DNA from: Astropecten irregularis
Taxonomy: Eukaryota > Echinodermata > Asteroidea > Paxillosida > Astropectinidae
Direction: 5' to 3'
Assembly (NCBI GenBank): GCA_963971285.1
Contig: OZ020252.1
Coordinates: 9,213,662 to 9,277,661 of the forward strand
DNA: 64,000 nt
Every line of letters begins with the position of its first letter. Position 1 is the first letter of the stretch. Under the pieces are notes generated by a model. It was not told the DNA's origin. It made no database searches and worked only from the letters and a program-made list of their open reading frames with translations. Shown piece by piece: positions 12,712 to 24,724 of this stretch. Made by a program: the position numbers and the translations under genes.

Positions 12712-13210
12712 TGGACGTACTAGCGGCATTGAATTTTTAATGTAGTTATATAGCAGGCCGTGTTAAAACTGTTCTCTTATACGGACCGTAAAATTCAGTA
12801 GCACTTGTGCCATTCATCTTTGTTTTCGCTTCACTGAGAAAATATAATCACTACAACCGATCCATAGCCTGTTTTTGCTTTGTTTTCTGAGTGTTTTTTT
12901 TTATTAGCACGAACCGTATAGCCTTAGATTGAAGAGCTAGTAATTAATCACACTCATTTGAGGCTCCCATGGTATATTATATGCGAGGCCGTGTGGCCAG
13001 GAATAATTCGAGTGGGACCAAACAAAAGGTTATAAAGGGACCGTCTCAATGGTCATATTTTCACTGTGTGATATTCCTCGAAGACTGTGACATTTCTAAA
13101 TTAAATGAAAACTTCCCGTGAGTTTCAATTTAACGTTATTTTTTCAAGAGCAACCATTAAGCGTATGATAAACGTAATAGAATTATAGAAAAAGCCGTTT
13201 TAATACAGCA
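12712..13210. other. No gene seen
   Basis: No coding or repeat signal recognised. Confidence 0.45.
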
Positions 13211-13580
13211 TTAAAGGTACTATCACACTTTGGTAGCATACCGAAACAGAAATCTTCACAGCTTTTTTCTATTACTTTCAGGGTATAAAGATGGTGACGG
13301 TAGAAACCTACTGTTAACATGTTTCTGCCTGAAATGGTGTATTTAATCCAGAAATTAGTGAAACAACGACCGAAAATCTTTATGATCTTTTAAAAGATCA
13401 AAAATGAGAATAACGACTTAAGAAATACTGTGGCTGTTTTTCACTGTTTTCTCAAAAAGTGGGCACCGTATGGGACTGACATTTTTACAGATGACTGTTA
13501 CTGTATCTTCCTTGTATCTTCCTTTTGCCCATGAATCTGCATTTCTTTGCCAAAAAACCAAAGTATGATATAACCTTTAA
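13211..13580 (+). mobile_element. Family A TTAA MITE
   Basis: TTAAAGGTACTATCACACTTTGG to AGTATGATATAACCTTTAA, with the GATCTTTTAAAAGATC centre and a short duplication of TATCTTCCTTG near the right end. Confidence 0.87.
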
Positions 13581-15197
13581 TAATCACACAAAAATGGAAA
13601 GGCCTGATGCTGGTGAATTGAAGTTCATTTTTAAAGGCATTGCATACGTTTGGTAATGACTCTGAAAATTGATGGCAATAAAAACTTACTTGGTGAGAAG
13701 TACAGCTGCTTTGGATAGTATAATGCATATTGAGAAACGTTCAATTCGAAGTACCGTGGTTATGGAAAAATATGTCACTTTTTATCTCCAAAAAAATATG
13801 AATCTGGGAAGCGTTATGGCCGTAACGCTTCTCAGCCATTGACTAACTGTTCTCTGGCGAGAAATAACCGATCTAGTTTGTCGCCAAAATCTCAAAAACG
13901 CTACCACCCTTTGAATTGAAACTTTCACAGGTTAGTTTTATGGTATATATATACAATTATATTGGTTTGAAACAAACAGTAGGCTCAAATTACCAAACGT
14001 ATGCAATCCCTTTAATAAACATATAATTTGTCATAATGGTAGTTATATTGTTTATATTTTGGAATTAATCCGATTTAAAAACAAAAACGCTTGGCAGGCA
14101 TATGACTTAAAGATCCCTTCCCCGTCCTTTTGTCTTCATCAAGTTACAGCAGTTTGACTTACCTTGTACAGTCCTATCTCATAACGAAATTCAAGTCCAG
14201 TTTCAGGGATAGATTACTGGTTTGCCTTTTGGGCAAGTTATATACCGCTGGCGATATGGACGAAGTCTCCGTCTATTGAATTCACAATCCCGAGATCACA
14301 GGAACACACACACACACACTCGTCCCATCAGATCACTATATAGCTTCACTCTACGGACTCCACACTCGAAAGGGTGAAGTGGTACTGAATGTCAGAGCAC
14401 CGAGGAGGACGAGTACTTAGTTTACCGGGTTGTAGTACTGAGAATAGACGGTCAATTGGGGCGATATGACCGGGGGAACAAAGATGATATATCGCCAGCC
14501 GGCGAATGCTCTAAATGTATACGCACTTTATTTATATACAACCGTGGAAAAAAGGGGCCCTTATACGGTGGTGCGTGGGATCAGAAAAGTTTGTTATAAT
14601 GCATAACATGTAGGTGGTTTTGTGACAAAAGTACGACTAAAAGACACGTTTGAATACTAATGCAAAGGGGTTATATTTTTTTACCGCGGTACTAACTGGG
14701 ACCACGGCAATTCCAAACCTGTAGTCATCAGCATAGATTGTAAATACACGATGCATTATTGAATCAGCCTTGTTTGTTTTTACATTATGCAAACAGTGAT
14801 GTTCCTATTCGTTACTGCAATGTGCACCGCACAATCTGCATTGTCATTGGAATTGTAGCCATTTTCATGATGGAATTTCGACAAAATCTCCATTAAAATG
14901 TAAGAATCCACTCTTGGATAAAACGATAAAGTATTCAGAACGGTTTCAATGTGAAAACGATTCTTTTGCAAATGCTGTTGAATTACACTGGCAATGTGTG
15001 CATTTATACCTATTCTGTGGGCAGTTTGGTATACTATACCATGGTATACTATACTAGACTAGTAGTCTTCAGTTCATAATTATAGCATGTATAGGTTGGC
15101 ATATTAATGCTTATGTTTATAACTAGGGTGAAGCATAAACCTCACAGTGCCACAAAACATCACCAATTGAATTGATAAGTCATCAGACATCTAATAA
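13581..15197. other. No gene seen
   Basis: Contains a short (AC)n run at about 14307 and short open frames only. Confidence 0.45.
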
Positions 15198-15319
15198 CAT
15201 CGTAACTTATTATAAATCGTAGGACGCAAGATGCTTGCAAGCCCACGTAGAAGTCGGAGGATACGAGAGGTTATTTTTCGTATCTCGAGTTACGATCGAT
15301 CGTAGGGTTTCGTAAAATC
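15198..15319. mobile_element. Family C inverted-repeat element
   Basis: CATCGTAACTTATTATAAATC at the left and TCTCGAGTTACGATCGATCG at the right; the outer ends are eroded. Confidence 0.65.
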
Positions 15320-15400
15320 GCCCCACAGGTTGGATGCGAACCCCTTACTGAAATTGGCATTCGGGCGCTGCAGTATAAACACGGTGCGAATCCAGACGTA

Positions 15401-15854
15401 TAATACATGGTGTCCCAAAAATACACAACACTTTGTGTCGAGAGCTATTATATACATATTTAACTGTTTACCACTTAATTTTTCAAATATATGATACAGC
15501 CATGTCTTGGCTATCACCATGTAGAATTTAAGCAAAATTTGACTGAAATGGAGAGAAAGAACTAAGACTGAATCACCCAACCTCAAAATCCGACTTTCAT
15601 ATTTCTTTCAATACACATTATGTGTCCACTGACCACTTATTCTGGAATACATGTACTGCAAATTTGTTTTAAAAGAGTACTATTTCAATTGGTCATATTT
15701 TCGCCAAGATCAGCCCGATTTTGCTTAAATTCTACGTGGTGATAGCCAAGACATGGTTGTATCATATAGCTGAATCTTGAAGTGATAAACAGTTTGATTT
15801 TAACATAATGGTTCCCGACAAAGTGTTGCGTTTTGTCTGGGACACCATGTATTA
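15401..15854. mobile_element. Family G foldback element with perfect TAATACATGGTGTCCC ends
   Basis: The first 16 bases (TAATACATGGTGTCCC) are exactly inverted at the right end. The arms continue inward with inverse copies of the CATGTCTTGGCTATCACC block and of the AATTTAAGCAAAAT block. It is 454 bp with no coding capacity. Confidence 0.85.
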
Positions 15855-16205
15855 CAGGAACGAACCGAAATACACCATTTTAGTGACTCGATACATTAGA
15901 GGCCGTGTACTCTAATAGGAAACCACTCGTACTTTACTCGATACAAGACTTCTAGTTACTTCCGCTAATTGTACCTATAAGAGGACTGTATCAATGTCAT
16001 CCGGTAGGCCGATAGTGAAAACACGCTAAGGGGAAAAGTAACACCCGATGTTTGCGTGGGTGTCATGGTCAGCCCATGCTTAAATTGCTCTTTTACTCTC
16101 ATTCTTGCCGAGTTTGTTTTTCTGCCAGTAATCAGTTATTCTTGGTTGCAGAGCCTGATAAAGATGGCAGCTGGTGAATGATTTGAAAACTAGGGGTCTC
16201 TCTCA

Positions 16206-16455
16206 AAGCTCGGCTCGGGCTCAGGCTCCGGCTTCGTCTCTGTATTCCATTATGCGGCAAATATAAGTTGTGGCTTTTTCATTAAAGCTGAAGCTCTGTT
16301 TTCTTTTTTCAAACTAGAGTATCTACTTCCGAACCGAAGCCAAAAGCCTCTATTTTATTACTTGTAATTTTAAAATGGATTCTCGAAATGAAGGCGGAGC
16401 CGGAGCCTGAGCCGGAGCCTGAGCCGGAGCCTGAGCCGGAGCCGGAGCCGAGCTT
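16206..16455. mobile_element. Family E element with hexanucleotide ends
   Basis: GGCTCGGGCTCAGGCTCCGG at the left and repeated GAGCCGGAGCCT at the right surround the E core (ATCTACTTCCGAACCGAAGCC). This unexpanded copy shows the ancestral form. Confidence 0.8.
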
Positions 16456-17754
16456 TAAAGAAAGGACCTAAGTATGCATTTCATTGCAACAGCTTGGTAT
16501 AAAGCCAAAATAAAACATGTCATTCATCCGATTGTTTCATTCGATTTATCGCAATGAATGAATGAGTGTTACGATCCAACGATGTTGTTACTTGGGTGCG
16601 TGGAACTAATATTTAAAAGAAAATTGGATACGAAGAAGTAGTTGCAGGAAAAATGACTGAAAGAGTGTCTCGAGAACTGCGTAGACTCCCTTATGAATCT
16701 CCACTATTCAAGCATCTTAATGCTAATGACCAGATATAATCGCTTGGGGCATACAAGTCAATCATGATTATCACGCTTATTAACGTTCATCTGGATAATT
16801 CTATGGATATTACACATGCATTTGCATTCACGAAATGGTGTTGCATTGTGTACACATGTAGACACGACTACACAAGTTAAATTTAGGCTCACATCTTAAC
16901 ACTGGATGCATTATTTCACTGAAATACTTGTCATAGGACGGACCTATAGAGACAGATATTTGGCTACAATTGTGGTTTTGTTTTGTTTTTCAACTTGTTG
17001 TGGCTCTCCGAAAAAAGGTTCTTATAGTTTTGCAATTGGAACCGTGGACAGTCGGTGTAAATAGTATTTCTTGTCTGAGAGCGGTAAACTATTTTCTGTA
17101 GGAGATTATTTACGGAGCATTTCCGAAAAGAAAAACACAACCCAATTACACTCGTTTTTAAACTGAAATTCATTTAACATTGTGGACCAACTGACCAAGC
17201 CTGGACAACCAAATTGACCGATTCTACACAGCGATGATTCAGTTGCCGATTTGTGCTGGTCCAGCATTTGTGCTGGATACTATTATTTCAATTTGCCTAG
17301 CTTTTGCAGGTGTATACAGTCATGAATGCTCCTATGCGAATTTTCAATTTTGTGACGAAAAGTCAACTAACAGGACTGGTTTTGATTGTTGAAGCGGGGT
17401 TGATGTATGCACCGCAACGTTGCGAAGAACGACAGAGTTAAGGGCATTGGGAAGTCGCATCTCTTTGGTATCAGCAGCGCATGGCAATTCAAAACGTTTG
17501 AATGAATAGCAACATTGAATGAGGTATAGGTTTGCTGTGACACCATGTAAGCTCTTCTTTGAGTGTGTGTGACACTCGACGTTCCGAACAGTGTGTACAT
17601 CAGGAGGGTATCCTTAAGACGAACAGAGCACACCGTTCGGAAGTCGGAAAGTTCGACCATCGGTTCTTCTCAGAACCACACACACTTACAGAAGAGATTA
17701 CATGGTGTCACCGCAAACCTACCTTATTTGGTACTTCCACCGTAGCTTCAAGTC
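16456..17754. other. No gene seen
   Basis: Overlapping short open frames around 17370-17780 on both strands have no recognisable domain. TGACACCATGTAAG near 17539 and ACATGGTGTCACCG near 17700 form an inverted pair and may mark the ends of a further short element. Confidence 0.4.
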
Positions 17755-18098
17755 TTAAAGGTCGTGTACAACATTGGTAACGAATCAAAACAGAAATAAC
17801 CACAGATTTACGTATAACTTACGGGGTATGAAAACGATAATGGCAGAACCATACTGTGAAAATTGTTCTGCCCGAATTAAATGCTGTATTTATCCAGAAA
17901 AGATTCAAACCAAACACCAAAACAGCTATTCCCACACAATTTTGGCGTAACAATTGCAAGGGTTTTTCGCTGTTTTCTACTGTTTCCAATGATCAATTGA
18001 GCTGAAAATTTCACAGGTTTGTTTTTATTCCATGACAAATCACATTATGAGCAGCCTGCAGGTGCTCTGTCATCTTTACCAATGTTGTACTTGGATTA
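17755..18098 (+). mobile_element. MITE intermediate between families A and B
   Basis: The left half resembles A (CAGATTTACGTATAACTTACG), the right half resembles B (GCTGAAAATTTCACAGGTTTG and CTCTGTCATCTTTACCAATG). It ends GGATTAA. Confidence 0.7.
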
Positions 18099-19634
18099 AT
18101 TGAATACATGTACATAGCTTCCGCTGGTGTCTTTCATCAATGAACGATTGTTTGTTAATAACAAATAATTTGTTAAAGGCTGTTTAAAGCTGATACCGAT
18201 TGTATACCTTAAAGATAAACATAGGTTTTAACACCCGAAAGTTGTACTCACCTTTAAGAAGGAACTTTGCTGGCTTCCGACGATCTTTGATGAGACTGGA
18301 CCGATGCACTATTTAATCATGAATCGGTTGGGGATGAGACACACAGGCCAAGTGCCTGCTCCTATCATATGAGCTACTTCTCCTATACCTGGTTTTAAGT
18401 TTACTGGTGCCGACAGAGCAAGACTCTCTCAATTTATACTAATGACTTCCACCAAAACAAAGAAGGCCGATCAATTAATACTCGAACTCCTTAATGATGA
18501 CGCTACGTCACTGGTCTGTGCAGACGAACAAGGACGACTTTTTTTCTTCTTTCTTCTTCTTCTTCTGACTCTTCCTCCCCCCATGGCAGCTTCTGCATCG
18601 CCGCGGGACAGGGAAGCATCGAGACCTATACACGGCGCAGCTCACTTTTCCCCCCTCCCTTTTCCCTCTTTGCAGGCTGCGGATTGCAGTTCCTGGATCA
18701 CACGTCAACCAATCGTCTGCGCGGTCTACGTGCGTGGGTCTCAACGTCACGCAAATCACATTTTTGGCGCCCAGTATTATAATCATTTTCTTCGTCCGTC
18801 GTGCCTTCTCCCTCTGACCCCCCCCCCCCCCCCCCCCCCGCATTTATCTTTGATCCCCCCCCCCCCTCCTTTCTCTTCATCCCCTCTACAAACACATTTT
18901 CTATGGCAACTGATGGCCGGTGCGTTTATTAACAAACCATTCTTCTTCTTCTTCTTTTTTATTCTGCGATATTCTCGTGTTTTAGTTCCTGACTGATAAT
19001 CGGTATCCGTGTTTGGTCACATCCATCAAGAGTTGACATTTTGGGAGTGAGAAACCTGTCGCTTCATTTGAACATCATGCCCCCACAATGGCGCTGTGTG
19101 TGTTTGGAAATGAGAAAAATGCTTGATAGAAAGTCAACTCTCAACTCGTCCGGCCGGCCATGCTATCGCCAATGATGTAGATCTAGGTTAATCAGGAGAT
19201 GTTGGGCAGTTATCATTGAGGTCTGAAAAGTAACATGTCAGCAGTATTGCATTAGGCAAAGAAAAGGGAACACGTTATGTCACAAACCAGACTTGATGAC
19301 AATCAAAACACTTCCATCGCAATGCATCGAATCTAAACCATAAAGGTAAATCCTCATTCTATATCAGTCCATGGAATATACCAAAGTTATCAGTCACAAA
19401 ACAGTGTAAATATCAAGTTATGTATACGTATCAACATAACAAAAATATAACATGTTTTGGTAAGTCACTATATTTTATCGAATCGATATAGGACTGATTT
19501 TGTGTTTTGGTTTTTCTTTTACAGCAGCATTCAGTGTTGTATTCTCTGATGAGCGGTTGACATTTTAGGCTTGTCTGTCCTCTCTGTAACACGTCAACGA
19601 GTTTCATTCTATCAGACGCGATAGTTTACAATCA
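18099..19634. other. No supported gene; simple-sequence patches
   Basis: Poly-pyrimidine and poly-C runs at 18540-18590, about 18819-18867 and 18941-18960 create a long open frame (18442-18996) that I do not accept as coding. Confidence 0.45.
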
Positions 19635-19954
19635 GGGGCTAATTTCATGGAGCTGTTAAGCACAAAAAAAATGCTTAGCACAAAAATGTCTTCCTTAATA
19701 AATCAAACCACCATTAAAAATGATGCAGTTGGTATTCATGGTCAGCGAACAACAGCCAAAGAACAATCACAAGTGGTACACAACACATGGACATTTGGTT
19801 GTTAATCCTGTTTTTATTAAATTCATGAAATAACAACAAGGGAAACTAACTGAATTTAAAGTCATTGAAAAGTCCTGTTTTTATTAACTTAGACAGAAAT
19901 TCCATGCATGGTTAGCACATTTTTGTGCTAAGCAGGGCTGTGAAATTGGCCCCA
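19635..19954. mobile_element. Family D element with AATTTCATGGAGCTG ends
   Basis: GGGGCTAATTTCATGGAGCTG at the left and CAGGGCTGTGAAATTGGCCCC at the right, with inner TTAGCACAAAA motifs inverted as TTTTGTGCTAAG. It is the longest of five copies. Confidence 0.8.
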
Positions 19955-20499
19955 GGTGAAATCACGCGCAAAGTAATGTTCACGAGGACACCTCCATTTG
20001 TTTAAATTGGGCCCGCGAGTCCTATTAAACCATCACATTTACTCATGATGATATAATCACGACACTAATTGCTGAAGAGGTTTGTCAACAATCTCGTTGG
20101 GACCTCAACAGCAACCTTGTAATACAATGACTTAGTGGCCATTATTTCTCTGGTCAGCCGGAAATATATTGGAGTGTTATGTGGGGCGGTGGGTTGGACG
20201 GGATGTGAAAAGGTTCAGGATGGTTTATAGTTCGGTAAGTTAGTAAACGATCGCCCAGCAGACATAAAATATTGCAGACCAATAATGGATGGAGGGTTTA
20301 TTTCAACCATGATTTGGACCCATTTGGGTTGTTCGGTTTTTTTTTCGCATGGGTTCTCGAAATTGAGACTATAAATCGAAAATACCCATCATCTCCGCAT
20401 TCCACGCGTGGCGGAAAGTCGACCGGGTAATATTGGCAGTTCAGGGGGTTCTGGTCTGCCTCACGAACTCAGACCAGGCCAGTCGGCACGGTCGCCACC

Positions 20500-21410
20500 C
20501 TGCCGCACGCAGCCCGGTCCCCATCCTGCCACACCCGACCCGGTCCCCAACCTGCCGCACCCTGCCCAGTCCTTACTGGTCCCCAACCTGCCGCACCCGA
20601 TCCGGTCCCATCCTTCCGCACCCTACCTTGTCCCCAACCTGCCGCACCCTGCCCATTCCTCCACCTGCCGCACCCTGCCCATTCCTCACCGGTCCCCAAC
20701 CTGCCGCACTCAACCCACTCCCCAACCTGCAACACCCGACCCTGGGTCTCCAACCTATCGCACCATACCCGGTCTCAAACCTGCCGCACCCGACCCGGTC
20801 CCAACCTGACGAACCCTACCCGGTCCCCAACCTACCGCACCCTACCCGGTCTCCAACCTGCCGCACCCTACCCAGTCCCCAACCTACCGCACCCTACCTT
20901 GTCCCCAACCTGCCGCACCCTGCCCATTCCTCAACCTGCCGCACCCTGCCCATTCCTCACCGGTCCCCAACCTGCCGCACCCAGCCCACTCCCCAACCTG
21001 CCGCACCCTACCTTGTCCCCAACCTGCAACGCCCGACCCCGGGTCTCCAACCTATCGCACCCTACCCGGTCTCCAACCTGCCGCACCCGACCCGGTCCCA
21101 ACCTGACGAACCCTACCCAGTCCCCAACCTGCCGCACCCGACCCAGTCTCCAACCTACCGCACTCTACCCAGTCCCCAACCTACCGCACCCTGCCCAGTC
21201 TCCAACCTGCCGCACCCTGCCCGGTCCCCAACCTGCCGCACCCTACCCGGTCCCCAACCTACCGCACCCGACCCAGTCCCCAACCTACCGCACCCGACCC
21301 GGTCCCCAACCTACCGCACCCGACCCGGTCCCCAACCTACCGCACCCTGCCCAGTCTCCAACCTGCCGCACCCTGCCCGGTCCCCAACCTGCCGCACCTA
21401 ACCCGACCCG
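20500..21410. repeat. 25-bp minisatellite (CCGCACCCTACCCGGTCCCCAACCT type)
   Basis: More than 35 tandem units of about 25 bp, varying between ACCCGACCCGGT and ACCCTGCCCAGT, with some short units. Because the period is not a multiple of three, it yields open frames with LPHPTRSP-type residues in all three forward frames. Confidence 0.95.
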
Positions 21411-22618
21411 TCACTCATTTCCTCCCTCCATATCTTGCCGTAATAATCTCTCCAATCTAGAACTGTAAGACAGAGCGCTACATTAAACAAACAAACAATG
21501 CTTCACCTTGCAAATGGCAAACATGAAGTCCAGTAAATAATCATTTTGAGTGAAACTCCAAATAATTCTGGAGAACGCAACAAAAAGTGAAAAAGCACTT
21601 TTCAGTTTATTACGATAAAAGAGAACTTGTATTCATATTACACTCATCCAATAAGCAATCATTTTAAACGTGTCATCTCACGAACAGAAATCCATCAATT
21701 AAGGGCTTCAAGGGTCAATGATTCCAAAATTAATTGCTTATTAAGAAACCAGTAATATTTTATTATTGTCCAAGACCTCCTCATCATCATCATGTTTTCC
21801 CTTCTGGCCTGTATACGTGCTCTGTCTTTGGGCGTGACTCTCAACAGGATCGAACATCTAGAAGTCATTCCAGCTTCGTTCCATTCATCATTATTCTCCT
21901 CGCTTGCACCCGATCCACAAAGCAGTTCGAATCCGCTCAAATCATAATTTTGCCATGTAAGACCACTTTCACCTTAAATTCAGAGACCCGATGAAAGTAG
22001 ATGGATAACTTTCGCGAATAAATTAAGAGAAAAATAGGAATCCATAGTCCTACACTCAAAATTCAAATTATTAAAGAAAGACCTCATGTTTATATTGTGC
22101 ACAAATTCGGTTGCAGCTTTCCAGGAGAATAAGACTAAATATGTAAGCAGATCGCCGATTTGTTTTGTTCAAATCCTGGGCATGTTAATGAAAGACAATT
22201 AATTCTGTCCTCCTCAAAACCGTATACGTCTTAGGGCTTTTGGGGGCTTTCAGACTTTCATGAAAAACAGATTGCAGATCTTACATTTGATTGAAATGCG
22301 ATCCTTTACCTGTTTAAGCGCTATTTAAAAGGTCATTCACTTTAGTCTCGGGCCTGGGTCCTTCTCAATTACCCGTTAAATTTTCCAGATTGATTTCATC
22401 ACGGCATACCATTGGCATCAGGACTTGGAAATGATAGCTATCAGGCCTCGGCAGTCAGAGAAAAAAGTCTATATTTTGGTCCATATTTGAATTTCAACCA
22501 TTTTCCATTTTGCGTTAAAAAAAACGGGTTTTGTCTTTGCAATTCATTTGTTATTTTGTCTACAAGTTCCTAGTCAGATCAAGCGTTGTGTTTACGCTGA
22601 GTAATAATTATTTGAGTT
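21411..22618. other. No gene seen
   Basis: Short open frames at 21695-21994 on both strands have no family signature. Confidence 0.45.
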
Positions 22619-22984
22619 TTAAGGTATACATGTATAATATATGATTGGTAAAGGTCACAGAACAGCACTCATACTTTGCCTGATCCAGCATGTACATGAA
22701 ATAATAAACCTGTGAAAATTTGGGGTCAATCGGATATCTGAGTCACGAGAAAACAGCGAAAAACCAACTTAATTTTTCTTATAAATCATAAAGAATGGTT
22801 TTGATCTTATTGCGAGACTGTTTTCGGTCTATGTTTGACTCATTTCTGGATAAATACACCATTTCAGGCGGAAAGATTTGAACGGTATGTTTCTACCAGC
22901 ACCATCTTCAGATCCTGAAAGTTATACGTAGATCTGTGAACATTTCTGTTTGGGTATGTTACCAATCCTGTACTGTACCTTTAA
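22619..22984 (-). mobile_element. Family B TTAA MITE
   Basis: Starts TTAAGGTATACATG and TGATTGGTAAAGG, ends AATCCTGTACTGTACCTTTAA. The order of internal blocks shows minus orientation relative to the copy at 63.2 kb. Confidence 0.85.
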
Positions 22985-23268
22985 ATTCGATTGATTTACA
23001 TGTATATACAGATATGATATAATATACATTGTACTTTACTATCCTATAGCTATGCACGGGTCCAATACCACACCACACTCAAAAACACCACGCCGGGAAG
23101 AAATGTGATCAGAAGAAGTTAGTCTGGTGCCCGGTCCGTTGCGTGATGGAAAATCAACCAAGCCCCAGAAAGAAAGAGGCAAGTAACTTTTCGTTGTTGA
23201 AAGAATAGGAAGAATTAATTCACATACACCAGGATATAACAAGAGATACATAACCGTTACGATATAGC

Positions 23269-23403
23269 ACTAAACTCATCGTAATTTACTGTCAATCGTA
23301 GGAATTTTAATGCATTGAAGCCCTACGTGGGATAGGCTCCCTATGATGAGTTATTATCCTTCATAACTCGAGTTACGATCGATCGCAGGGCTTCGTGAAA
23401 TCG
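23269..23403. mobile_element. Family C element, first of an adjacent pair
   Basis: CTAAACTCATCGTAATTTAC to TCGCAGGGCTTCGTGAAATC; contains AACTCGAGTTACGATCGATC. Confidence 0.75.
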
Positions 23404-23412
23404 ACTCAGTGG

Positions 23413-23538
23413 TCGATTTCACCAAACTCATCGTAACTTACTATCAATCGTATGACTTATGATGCATTGCAGCCATACGAAGAAACGATGGGTCAACCTT
23501 CGTAACTCGAGTTACGATCAACCATAGAGCATCGTATG
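23413..23538. mobile_element. Family C element, second of an adjacent pair
   Basis: GATTTCACCAAACTCATCG to ACCATAGAGCATCGTATGAG. It lies in the same orientation only about 10 bp after the previous copy. Confidence 0.75.
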
Positions 23539-23683
23539 AGCGCGGACTCCAATGTGACATTTATTAACTGAGAATCTGTAATTTATTTGAATGCGCCAGC
23601 TCAGTATACGCTAATATTCAAATGGAGGTCATTCCATGTAGATGCATGAGTGAATCATTCAACTTCGTATATTGGACAGAAAG

Positions 23684-24048
23684 TTAAATGTATTATCATA
23701 CTTTGGTTAGAAACCAAAACAGAAATGTTCACAGATTTACCTATAACTTACAGGGTATGAAGATGGTGGTGATATAGAAACATACCGTTCAAATGTTTCC
23801 GCCTGAAATGGTGTATTTATCCAGAAATTAGTAAAACTACGACCGAAAATCTTTTTGATCTTTTAAAAGATCAAAAATAAAAGAGAAACAGACTTAAGAA
23901 ATACTGTGACAGTTTTTCACTGTTTTCTCAAAAAGTGGGCTCCGTGTGAGACTGAAATTTTCACAGATGACTGTTACTGTATCTTCCTTGATATTGCCCA
24001 TGAATCTCTATTTCTTTGATAAAAACCAAAGTATGATACTACCTTTAA
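23684..24048 (+). mobile_element. Family A TTAA MITE
   Basis: TTAAATGTATTATCATACTTTGG to AAGTATGATACTACCTTTAA with the GATCTTTTAAAAGATC centre. Confidence 0.88.
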
Positions 24049-24461
24049 ATGCCCGACGCTTCCATTGCAAAATGTAAGCGACGAGTTCACGTGATTAGGT
24101 CATTGAACCCAGTGTTGTTTTTACTGGTTGACGTTAATATAGCCACAGCTTGTATACCTTCCCGGAGGCAGATCCCCTTAACTCAGTACGTAGTTCAGTA
24201 ACACGCTACATGTTTGAATATAAGTACCGGGGGCTGTAGTACTGTTGTCATCACTTGTAAGGAAATGTCATTTTCTCTGAATGCAAGCTATTCTTCCGGA
24301 CATGTCGAGTGCAATCAAATGAACTCATTCGGAGAATCGAATGGCACCAGGTTTACAGCACGGACCCAGTCTATAGTCGAAGTTTTTTCGAGTAATGTGC
24401 TTTGTGTGGATGGATATTTACTTTAATTTGACTATCAGGGCCTTTTCGAATTGACGGATGC

Positions 24462-24685
24462 CCAGGCTCAGGCTCCGGCTCCTTCTCGTGAATCCATGCA
24501 AAAAAACAAAAACAATAACGGATATCAAAATAGAGGCTTTTGGCTGCGGTTCGGAAGTAGATTCTCTGGTTTGAAAAAAAAAAAAACCAGAGCTTCAGCT
24601 TAAACGAAAAAACAAAACCACAACCTATTTTTAGCATAAGGATGACGGAACCGGGGCATGAGCCTTAGCCTAAGCCTCCGTTTCG
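24462..24685. mobile_element. Family E element with hexanucleotide ends
   Basis: CCAGGCTCAGGCTCCGGCTCC at the left and GAGCCTTAGCCTAAGCCTCC at the right surround the core (AGGCTTTTGGCTGCGG, TTCGGAAGTAGATTCTC), inverted relative to 16.2 kb. Confidence 0.78.
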
Positions 24686-24724
24686 AACTAAGACCCATAC
24701 AGTTGTCTTAGTCATTGTATGATT

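Noticed and set aside
18442-18996. 184-residue plus-strand open frame
   Set aside because: It runs through poly-pyrimidine and poly-C tracts; only the first 30 residues look protein-like and no splice partner was found.
20408-21468. 322-residue Pro-rich open frame
   Set aside because: It follows the 25-bp minisatellite; all three forward frames are open with the same repeating residues.
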